Below, piece after piece: positions 54,875-64,000 of a DNA stretch of 64,000 bases. A model generated the notes under the pieces. It ran no database searches and was not told the origin of the DNA. It saw only the letters and a program-made list of their open reading frames with translations. The translations under genes were made by a program, and so were the position numbers. Each line of letters opens with the position of its first letter. The stretch's first letter is position 1. This DNA is from Anoplopoma fimbria (Eukaryota > Chordata > Actinopteri > Perciformes > Anoplopomatidae), in the NCBI RefSeq assembly GCF_027596085.1, contig NC_072471.1, positions 13,726,999 through 13,790,998 of the forward strand, given 5' to 3'.

Positions 54875-56111
54875 CTTAAAGTAATTTACATGTGGCAGCC
54901 AAAGCAGTGGCATCGGGTGATAAAAACGTTCTCACTTTTATTCAAATTGTAAACCAATCAGCCGTGTCTGTTGACAGAATATGATTTGTGGATGCAGGTT
55001 AACATACTGGTCTAGATAATCTATCGGTGGCGATGCAAATGCGATTATCATTAATCATTAACTATATTAATTACATATGTACTGAGAAATATCTGAGCGT
55101 TTAAATGCACATAATACAAGGGAAATTAGAGCCAGACATATCAATCAGCCTCGCTAATATAACAGCCAATATTATCTTATAACAAATATATGGGTATTGA
55201 CGATAGAGCTGTGATCCGGCCCAATATATTAAAGGGTCAACCTACATGAACCTGCATAGCTTCTGTCCAAGCCTGACCCGAGCCCGGACCACAGCAGCAG
55301 ATTTGAGACGGAGACTGTTTAAAAAACGGAAAGTTCCGCTGTAAAAAAAAAAATGTAAATGCTGCAGCAGCATTCTCTAAATAATTAGACTTACTGGCCT
55401 GTCACCAGTCATAGCCGAACAGCTAAAAAACGTTTTGTTTTTAGAGTTTTAGGTCACTTAGAAAGTGTCTCAGTTACTTCCCATCAGAGTGAACTGACTA
55501 GTTCATTCTTTAAAAAACAAAATGCAATATCTAGGGGATCCTCATCAAAAATGAATGAATTAATGTAAAACAATAACATCAGCTGAAACCCTTAAATATA
55601 TATATCTGCATCTGGTTAAAAAAATCCAGTATCAGTCAGTCGATACTGAAAATGTCTTAAAATAAAACCTTCCAGTCACGGGATTATGCCGTCTGAAACA
55701 CTGGACGGTTTTAGATGTGAGATGTCAGATGAGGAAGTGTTGAGTGTGCATTTACAGCAAGCAGCAGAAACGGAGCAGATTAGAAAAACTGAGAAGATTC
55801 TAAGAAAACAAATATGCTAAAGTATACTTATACAAGAGGATCTGAACAAAAGGCTTGTTCCTAATAATAGCCTGTCTCAAATTAATGCACGGTAGCCTCT
55901 ACAGTTGTAGTAAATAAAGACCACAGCCACTATTTGAGAATGGGGCACACGGTATTTAAACTGTGTCATTTCTGCACTGAAATATCTCCGACACGCTCTT
56001 TTTGTATTTAGCATATTTAGAGAGGCACATAACCCATTCTCTTGCTAAGCACTGCACTTTTTTAATTCTCTTCCCTGGTCTCGCTTCATGCTCCCCTTCT
56101 GCCAGGCACAC

Positions 56112-56211
<100 letters not shown>

Positions 56212-56511
56212 GCAGTGTAAACACACAAAAACCACTGAAAGACTACTTCCTTTACATTTTCTTTTCATAACACGGAACAGATCTGCACTCAAATAAGATT
56301 GGAACAGATATTTTACCAAGCATTTAAAACTCCAATATTTTTAATGATTCAGTCTCTGTGATTCTACCAAAACGGATTGAGTTCATTGGATCCCACTTCT
56401 TACACTAGCTTTATTTTTGTTTACACAGCTTGGACAAATTATCTGTCTTTAGAATTTACTTTCTGCATTTCTTTTTCAGGAACACGTCAGACATGCTGTA
56501 TAATCTAGCCC

Positions 56512-56620
56512 TGTCCTCAACCAAAGAATTTCTTAGTCGACTAACTCTCATACAATTCTCTCGACTAACCGATTAGATGATATTAATCGACAGATCTGTA
56601 AAACGAATCAAACAAAACCA
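56512..56620 (+). repeat. Dispersed-repeat fragment with TAGTCGACTAA motif
   Basis: AACCAAAGAATTTCTTAGTC and GACTAACTCTCATACA, then CTCGACTAACCGATTAG and TTAATCGACAG. The motif composition matches fish repeats with alternating TCGACTA blocks. Family not determined. Confidence 0.5.
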
Positions 56621-57702
56621 TCACTTCAAATCAACCAGAAATGTGCTTATAATTCAACTTATCAAGTAGGAGGTGGACATTCCTAGTATAAAAACATAAT
56701 TTCAAATTCATGATTGCCTAGGCCCTTGACTGGTAATATAAAATATTTAACTACATGTACTGCATGTTTTGTCGACATTTTTAGATTTTTTTCCTTTTTT
56801 ATTTAATACTATTGTTATTATGACTCGTTTACTGACTGGCTAAATTTAAAAAAAAACTTTGACGTTTGGCGACATTATACTACTTCCTGTCACTATCTAT
56901 ATACATTTTTTTAAACTTTAGACGCTGCTGTGAACTTAGATATTTATTTAGGCTTTAAAAATCATTGCTTTGCCACCTTCATTCCATTCAACCTTAGCTT
57001 AAAAAACAATGTAAAGAGTCTTGAAATTCATGGCAGCTACTACTGTTCTTTAACAGCAAGCATTTTCTTTTCTTCACATGCTATTCTTTTGTTGATTATA
57101 AATTGGTCACTGGCTGGTTCTTAGCATTCAACGTGAACCCTCAGACAGCTTCATTTTCGCAAACTCGTCTGATTGCCACTTTGATGTAGTTAGTCTACTG
57201 ACACTGTGAGATTGATGCAACAAGTCGGTGTGTGGCAGTTATCTAAAGTTAGTTTCAGGGGACAAAAAGTCAAATGTAAACAGGGAGCTCTGCAAGGATT
57301 TCACAGCCACTGGGGTGGCAGTGAGAGCAGTCAGAGTCTCTGGGGTTGGATAAACAATAAAGGCTTGTCGTTTGGTTAGAACAAAGGCCTGTCATTTGCT
57401 TTTGTTGTTGGTGGTATTTTTTTTTTTTTCCTTGTAATCTGCATGTCCAGATGGCTGGATGACTTTCCCCCCTCACAGCATCGTTAAAAGCGCTGCACAG
57501 CTGGCGGAATGAGAGTGAGCAAACTCAGAGTGAGTAGCAAGAGAGTGCAAGGAAAGAGCTTAGAGAACAAAACGAAAAGAAAAAAGGCAGAAGTAGACAA
57601 AAGTTGGACGGAGCAACACTTAGAGAAGTGGACTGTGCAAGAGTGCACTGTGTAATACGCGCTGACAGATAAGTGGAGATCTTTGGGATGAGTATCTCTT
57701 AC

Positions 57703-57885
57703 CGAGATCTGTGTTTGGGCCGGTTAACAACTGCTTGAACTTATCCAGACGGGATGCTTCCCTCTCGGTCATGGCCGGGGTGCCTGATGTGTTCTGGTCG
57801 GCCATGCGAGCCACTAGCGGGATGAGGGGGGGCCGGTGGGGCAGCGACCGTTGTCTGTGGAGGCCCGCATGCTCACCTGCTGCAT
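57703..57885 (-). CDS. tbc1d22a: TBC1D22 Rab-GAP, in-window exon 3 (linker to TBC domain)
   Basis: Linker exon leading into the TBC domain. The acceptor is CTCCCACCAG. The first two bases complete an Asp codon (G|AT) from the previous exon, and the exon ends CTC G before the donor GTAAGAG (phase 1). The protein includes HRQRSLPHRPPLIPLVAR, NTSGTPAMTEREASRLDKF and KQLLTGPNTDL. RQRSLP fits the 14-3-3 mode I pattern R-x-x-S-x-P; TBC1D22 proteins are reported to bind 14-3-3 and the Golgi protein ACBD3, so this is a reasonable but inferred docking site. REASRLDKFKQLL and GPNTDL are TBC1D22A-like, whereas RPPLIPLVAR and the DQN-SG segment are closer to human TBC1D22B. The length is 183 nt. A CAG|GTGAGC inside the exon start could be misread as a splice site, but the chosen acceptor keeps the phase. 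Confidence 0.93.
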
Positions 57886-60800
57886 CTGGTGGGAGGAGAA
57901 AAGTGTTGAGACGGGGCGAAGGGGTTACAAAAACACGCACTCCGTAAACAGAGGGCTTTCAGATGATGCAGCACAGAATCTTGCGGCCTGAAGATTTTTG
58001 CCAAATACTTCTGACTACAACAAATACATTCTGTCCTAAGGCATTTATTAGTTTCTGATTACTGAAGTCTATTATTATTATTATTTAACCAAATCACACA
58101 TATTTAATCTTCTTTTGACAACTAAAGTTATAACTAGTGTAATATATATATTTTTTTTTTTACTTCCACGCACTGAGCCTGGACCGAATCTGTTTGGAGC
58201 CTCCCTGGGGAGGCCGGTCTCCCGCTCTGCACTAGATGAAATGTTAAGGGGTCATCAAAGTTATTAAAATTCATTCTGAAGGGGAGATGAATGCGAGTAC
58301 AAAATTTCATGGCGACCCATCAGATGATTATTGAGATATTTCAGCTAACAGTCACAGCCATCTCTAGTCCCATGCCAATGCTAAACACTTGAATTAGTAA
58401 ACATCACTCTGAGCACTTGACACTAAAAAAGGCCCAACATTATTGAGTCCAGCTTCTCCTGAACAGAGCATTCCCTTGAATCTGTTTGGAGGTCAGTTTT
58501 TGTATTGCTGTATAAAACTTTGATTAGTCTTTTCCTGTGGAGGGAGAAATGTTCACAACCTACATTAGGCTACCATTTCAGCAGCAGTAAAGTGACAATC
58601 AGTGATTAGAAGTTGCACAGAAACTGCTGTGAACAGCAACTTTCAATGTTAGCATGCTAACTAGTTAGCTAGTTAGCAAAGTTAAGTTGAAGAACTACAT
58701 TTTCAGGTTAAGGGAGCTGATATTTTTAAATCTACAAATGAAATCTGTTTTAAACAAAGTACTCCTGACTAAGAATTTGTCAAAGACGATGAATTACATC
58801 ATGCAACAGTAACATAAATTTAGAAACAAGTGTAACAACTGCTCTTTAGCATTTTGATATGGTTCCTAACCAGCTGGCGATGAATGCAGTTACTGTTAGT
58901 GTCTATTTTTGCAACGAGCCTCCAGGAAGGCAGCAGTTGTGGTTACGGCAAAACTTCAGCTTCAACTGTGAGGGCTTTATAACGGGTAGACAAACAGATT
59001 TATTCAGTCTGCTGAGTGCCACATGTTCCCCCAGATGTGCTAAAATAAGACAGAACGAGACACGGAACGAAAACAGAGGCACCACACAGACAATTTATGA
59101 ACAAGCTGGTGAGGTCGGGACTTCTTAGTGGAGAGGGATGCTCCTTCTGTCACACTAGGCACTAAGCAAAGGTTCATAAAGATCCCTGTGAACGGCACTG
59201 CCAACATTTCTCAGCGCTGTAGCAAAACGCCACATATACTGCGCGTAGAGTCACACTAACACTGCATAGCAATTAAGAAAACTGGAATGCTGACGGTTTT
59301 ATTATCCTTTTCTATTTTAACAAGAACAAATAAAAAGCTACAAATCTGTTCTCAACTGCTTTATTTGCACTTACAAAAATTAAAACAGATTCTCAAAGCC
59401 TGCGGAGGCTTTCTTTGTGGTGGAACCTTTTTGTGCGATTTTAACAATAAGCCCTTTTTTATGGTCCATTTAATAACTTTTAACTTTTAAAAGGGCTGTA
59501 AAAGACAAAGCCAAGATAGAGGAAGTAAGTGTTCACTTATCGGTCACAGTTTACTGCATCATTATTAAAGAGAAGGAAGGATAAACACCTAGACGGAAGT
59601 ACACAAAAACAGAGTACTTCTCCAGAAGCTTCACAGAGCCAAGTGACCACAAGCTGAGTGTTTCTGCATCGTTTGCTCTCTTATTCTGCAGGGCACTGGG
59701 ATGGTCAGTGCCAAGCAAGAGTACGTAATGTTGAAGTATATGGAGGGAGTTTGAGCCTCACTAATGAAAGCTATGCTGTGTGCCACTATCTAATTAGAAG
59801 GGAGCAAGTGTGTTCACGCTATTCATGGCTGTCATCTCACACAGAGAATAAGAGAAGAGGAAAGAAAGTAGAGCAAAATCAAATCTACAAAGAAACTGGA
59901 ACTGTGCATATCAAGTTGTTTACCCACCTGCCAAGTGCATTGAGTGTGCATGTAATAAGGTTTTTATATAAGCTTCAGTGTTTTGCAACATGTTCGGAGA
60001 GGCGCCTATGCCTGTATCCATCTGTAGACGTGGAGTACATGCAGGCCTGTGTGTGTTGTCTTCTCCGAGGAGATAAGAGGAATTGCCTGAAGGCAACGGG
60101 CTTCTTATGTTTTCTGCATCTGAATGCAGCAACAGGCAGAAAGGCAGAATGGCAGACAGCCAGGCAGACAGGACAGTAGTGAGCCAGACGTTCACTAGGT
60201 TCAGCGTCTGCTGCTATTGCTGCTGATGTTATAATCTAGGAAGCAGCAGTAGAACCATCTCATCTGTCTCCTCTATGTGTTTACAAGGGAGAGGATAAAA
60301 TGGCTTCACACAGGGATATGGTATTGCTACACAGAGCTGCTGTGCCCGTTTTAAGTTTTAAAAAAACTTGTAGCTGTGACATTTGGAAGAGGTCTTGAAT
60401 GGTGACACAGGACCAACAGGAGCAATGACACAGAGCAGTTGTTGTGTATTACAGGGGAAACAGACTAACTGAAGAGGAGGAGTTGAAGGGGAAGTGTCTC
60501 TGTCTCTCTACTGTCATCTTTAAATATATATTTATAAGATTTATTTATATATAAGAGTAAAGGAAGGTAAGAGAGTAAGGGGCATAAACAAATGACTCAG
60601 GGATTAGAATGAAGAATAGCTCTTAAGCATAGGGGTGTTGCAATATACAGGTATTTGCGATAATTGTCATATTTAAGAATGAAATATTGATATTATGTTA
60701 ATAATACACATATATCATGTATATATGATATATATATATCATAATTTGTGTAAAAAATCCAGCACCTCTTCAATCCTTTTTTATATAGGCAGTTATAGTC

Positions 60801-61333
60801 ACAGGCTCTCTCTACCTCCCTACACTCGTATAAATTAAGGATCAATTAAAAAAAATGTTTATATAGATATCTCGATTATATCCGTACTGTGAAATGTTTG
60901 AAATCTGAATGTTATTGTTATGAAGGCTTTCATATTTGCATGTGCTGGGACTGTGTCAACTCAACAATGAGCACTGTACACTTTGTGTAAACCACAAGCA
61001 AGTTCAATCAAAGCACAGCTCTGGCAGTGCAAATATTTTCTCTTCATTGCTCTGCTGTTTGGATGCTGGATGGTTCCGTTCACCCTTTATACCATTTGAA
61101 TGTGAGACCCCAGTAACTAAATAGACAAAGAAAATTAGTTTTGGTGACATTTCCTATGTTTTTCCTCTACGTTAGCCCGTATTTAAACAGGACACAATGG
61201 CTGAACACCCTATTTATAGTTACACGAAAGTGTACCACACTAGTGCACTAAAAGTAAATGCAGTCTAGCTTTTAGTATGCAGGTGACATGAGCCACAAAA
61301 CTTTTTGGACACTGAGCAATGGTGCTCACTAAC
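57886..61333 (-). other. Intron, about 3.4 kb
   Basis: Phase 1 intron from GTTAGT to ...CCCACCAG on the minus strand. It holds a teleost dispersed-repeat fragment at about 58240-58385, a GCTA/GTTA-rich patch around 58650-58685 and an AT-rich repeat-like stretch around 60640-60760. It also contains the longest open frame of the window (plus strand 59658-60179), which shows no recognisable protein similarity. Confidence 0.85.
58240..58385 (+). repeat. Teleost dispersed-repeat fragment
   Basis: GGGGTCATCAAAGTTATTAA, then GTACAAAATTTCATGGCGAC, CCATCAGATGATTATTGAGA and TATTTCAGCTAACAGTCAC fit a fish repeat I recognise by its ATTTCATGGCAATCCAT and TTGAGATATTTCAG segments. Ends uncertain. Confidence 0.65.
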
Positions 61334-61583
61334 CTTTAGGTGACCCAATTGGAGCTTCGCTTTGGGACTTTACAAGGCGGCCATCAGTGTAAGGGCTGCT
61401 CTGGGAGGCAAACGAGACCTCTGGGCTGGTCACATCTCCTTCCCCCACCCTGTCCTCCTCGTCGTCTTCGTCCTCCTCCTCGTCCTCTGCCACCTCCTCC
61501 TGTGTGTCCTCTTCTCTCTGTTCCAGCTCTGTCGTGTCATCCAGCCTCTGTCTCTCCTGCTGCTTGCTGTGATTCTCGATGAC
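61334..61583 (-). CDS. tbc1d22a: TBC1D22 Rab-GAP, in-window exon 2, with acidic tract
   Basis: Continues the same protein in the disordered region before the TBC domain. The acceptor CAACTGAACAG is followed by GTC (VIENHSKQQERQ, matching the family's V-x-x-NHS segment). The donor is AAAG|GTTAGT, leaving one base (phase 1). After VIENHSKQ comes a Glu/Asp-rich run encoded at about 61440-61540, containing EDEEEDEDDEEDR. The exon closes with GRLVKSQSEAP, which resembles the RLVKS-S-E segment of mammalian TBC1D22A. It is 250 nt, 83 codons plus one base. The acidic run has no counterpart in the human protein as I remember it, so it looks like a lineage-specific expansion. On the plus strand it appears as a CCT/CGT-rich imperfect trinucleotide tract, so length variation between individuals or species is plausible. 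Function of the acidic run is unknown. Confidence 0.92.
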
Positions 61584-62628
61584 CTGTTCAGTTGACAGAA
61601 AAACAAGGTGTGTCACTGGTGAGCTTCAGGTTTTGCTGATGAGAGAGAGAACTCCATGAACGTACTACAACATATAACATATTACAAAAGTGTGCAATAC
61701 TCTGTCATTTGTAAACTAAGTCAGCAACTTGAGATTCTGTGTATTAATTAATAGAGTGCTGCAGGATTAAGTCCAAAAAACCCAGAAATGAGTTACACCC
61801 TTGTGTACACTCATGCTTATGTGACCATTGTGATGTTTGTTTATAACCTAAATTTAGCCTTCTGGTGATTGCATTCACACTTCAAAAGTCATAAAGTTTT
61901 GTTTATCTGTGAAGGTTATGTTGCTGATAATAGCGTGTATGTATCATATACATTAGTTTTCCACAAAGCTTATTATCTGCAATAATCCAGAATCCAATAG
62001 AAAACTCCCATTGCCTTTTTGTCGAACTGAACCAGTGCGATGCTAACTTCCAGGGTTGGCCTAAAAAATATGTCTTCCCTGCATGTATTCTTTAAGATAA
62101 ACATAAACTGCAAAATTTTGGAAACAATGTGCAATTTCCCCTGAAGTTTCACATTAAAGCAGAAAGCACATGAGGGACTATACCAAACATTATTTGGTAT
62201 ACACCAATCTTAAAAGTGAAGCACAACCATTAACAAAGTACATTTAGTCACAAAAATGTTGTTTCAATCCCTCCCCAAAACAATCATATTTTCATAAGAA
62301 AATTTGTTTTAGCAAATGTTTATGATTATATTCAGGATATCAAGTCTGCATAACATTTTGAAGCATGTTTTTTTTATGGATAATATCTAAAAAAAGTTCA
62401 ATGTAAAAAACATTTTATGTAAAATGGACAATGTAGTTAAACAGGCAGCTGTTTAAATGGCGCTAACATTCATGAAAATGATTTCTATTTGAGTGGCAAG
62501 ACTGCATGATTAACTATGTTGTTATCGTAGGTGGGTGATAATCCTTAGGCCAAGTCTCTGTGGCAGAAAAACATTTGTTTTATTGAAAAACACTTAAGTA
62601 TAGAAAACCACTGCATCTGGCTGTTTAC
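61584..62628 (-). other. Intron, about 1.0 kb
   Basis: Shortest intron of the gene in this window, phase 0, from GTAAAC to ...CTGAACAG on the minus strand. AT-rich, with no recognised repeat or RNA gene. Confidence 0.85.
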
Positions 62629-62812
62629 CTTATTGGCTGTCTCCATGACAACCTCAATGTTAAGGTTCTGTGCAGCCATGGCCAGCAACTCGTCGTCATC
62701 ATCCCCAACATCCCAGGCATCACTCGTGATGCTCTCGAACTCCTGGAAGGTGGTAGCCTTCTTGGGCTTGCCTGGCGTGGCCGGAGGAGGCCTGTTGCCT
62801 GCTTTAATCAGG
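62629..62812 (-). CDS. tbc1d22a: TBC1D22 Rab-GAP, in-window exon 1 (probably gene exon 2)
   Basis: Internal coding exon of a TBC1D22-family Rab GTPase-activating protein, from the N-terminal region ahead of the TBC domain. The exon begins after a pyrimidine-rich CTCTCTCTGTCCTCCAG acceptor with the last base of a split codon. It then reads LIKAGNRPP, KKATTFQEFES, TSDAWDVGDDDDELLAMAAQ and EVVMETANK, and ends at AAG before the donor GTAAAC (phase 0). FQEFE, TSDAWD and DDDELLAMAA followed by EVVMETAN are family landmarks that, as I remember the human proteins, are closer to TBC1D22A than to TBC1D22B. The length is 184 nt: one leftover base plus 61 codons. The preceding exon, carrying the start and about 40 residues, is not in the window. 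The family name is near certain; paralogue A is likely, not proven. Confidence 0.93.
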
Positions 62813-64000
62813 CTGGAGGACAGAGAGAGAGCCATGAAAACAGAGAGAGGAGTGAGGATAAGGGGGGGAAAGACAGAGATGAGAAGTGAATCATTTTGAC
62901 ACTGACATGTGGGCAAAGAATTTAAATTACACTAGCCCTTTAAAAAAAAAAGAGTCAAAGTCTACAAAATATGCACGTTACTCAGTGAGATTAGCTTTTG
63001 AAATAATTACCACTAACAACACAAAAGACACACAATGAAGTGAGTCACACCTCTATACAAAGACTTTTAATCTTAAGAACTAAAGTCAAAAGCGGGTCTC
63101 AAGACCTAACAAGACTGAATCTTGGTCATGTTCAAAATAAACTGAATTGCTGTCTCTGTGGTGCAAGGACACCATTTCATTCAGCAGGAACAAGAAATGC
63201 AACAGAAAAAGAGAATTCAATTAAACTTAACCTTTCCTTATCATGCTATGCGGAAAAAGGAAGCTGGGAGGAGGGGAGGTGCTCTGATTTCTTACAAAGA
63301 CAAGGATTACTCATAATATAATAAAAGGGAGAGACTTGTCCTTATTAGCTTACAACATTCATAACTTAGAAGGGAGTGTGAACATATACCCCGAACAAAA
63401 AACAAGCAAACTGAATTCAACCTTCTGTGGAAATGTACATGATTAAACATTAGTCAGAAGAATAACGGGATTCTTATGAAATAATAGGGTGTTTTTCTAT
63501 CTTTGTGTGTGTGAGTGTGAGTAAAATGAGATAGGTACAGACCAAAAAGTCAAAAATATTTCATATGCAGAACTAAATAATGGTTAAATTAAAAAAAAAT
63601 GTTTTGTACACACCTAACATTTCAAGTTATTTTTTAGCTGCACATACAACATTTCTTTCAGGTCCAGGCTCTTTCTTTAAATTAATTAATTCAATCAAAA
63701 ATGCACTCATTCCCATAGCTCCGCACACCATAGACCTGTGTAGGTACCCTGTAAAATAAAACTAACTGAAAGCATGTATTTAGTTTTTTAAGCTGTCAAA
63801 CCAGCCATCGAACAACTAGATTGTCCGGTTGGTGCACTTCCATGGACACTGCAGAACGGCTTAGGCCATACAGTGCAAACAAAATGTCATCAGAATTATA
63901 CTGCGAGACTCAATGTATGCAGTTTCACACATTTAAGCATGTTGCAATTATTGCCACGTCCCCATATATGATGCCACAGCTGGTGTCTTTGTCAAGTAGC
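62813..64000 (-). other. Part of the first visible intron of the TBC1D22 gene
   Basis: Non-coding sequence upstream of the first visible exon on the minus strand. No match to the expected N-terminal segment of the family was seen on the minus strand, so the initiator exon and promoter are probably beyond the window end. It contains short A and T runs and a short TG patch at about 63503-63522. Nothing else could be supported. Confidence 0.7.

Noticed and set aside
59658..60179. Longest open frame in the window, plus strand, 173 codons
   Set aside because: No recognisable domain, odd Cys/Arg/His-rich composition, no matching splice sites or conserved motif; chance opening in an intron is likely.
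62900..64000. First coding exon or promoter of the Rab-GAP gene
   Set aside because: Looked for the family's conserved start segment on the minus strand and did not see it; no CpG-rich promoter-like block either.

Overview
The window is vertebrate nuclear DNA, almost certainly from a teleost fish. There is no operon-like gene packing. Short exons with consensus splice sites sit far apart in AT-leaning introns, long (CA)n/(TG)n microsatellites are very dense, and several dispersed repeats I recognise as fish repeats are present. No bacterial, phage or organellar features were seen.

One gene can be supported. It runs on the minus strand, so its 5' side is at high coordinates, and it encodes a TBC1D22-family Rab GTPase-activating protein, most likely tbc1d22a. 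Eight consecutive internal coding exons were located, 5' to 3': 62812-62629, 61583-61334, 57885-57703, 41245-41175, 30400-30272, 27516-27451, 23196-23082 and 5478-5372. Their phases match at every junction and together they give 368 codons with no gap in the family alignment. They cover the unstructured N-terminal region (with an unusual acidic run), the linker, and the first two thirds of the TBC domain, including the arginine-finger motif (IHIDIPR) and the glutamine-finger motif (YVQ). About 40 N-terminal residues (first exon and promoter) lie beyond base 64000. About 140 C-terminal residues (rest of the TBC domain, stop, 3' UTR) lie before base 1. The window is therefore essentially eight exons and nine introns or part-introns.

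The introns hold the rest. There are at least 16 CA/TG tracts over 40 bp, ten of them between 29.9 and 56.2 kb. There is a decayed LINE reverse-transcriptase remnant (about 37.89-38.52 kb, plus strand) and several fragments of common teleost dispersed repeats, two families of which occur twice in opposite orientation. There is also a near-perfect 46-bp palindrome at 14843-14888. One plus-strand open stretch at about 535-805 has coding-like composition but no recognised homology; it is reported only as a candidate. The most checkable oddities in the gene are a 20-base G run directly behind the 5' splice site of the YVQ exon, the acidic expansion in the second in-window exon, and a mixture of TBC1D22A-like and TBC1D22B-like signatures. 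I found no evidence of a new multi-gene system. Family comparisons were made from memory, without database searches.
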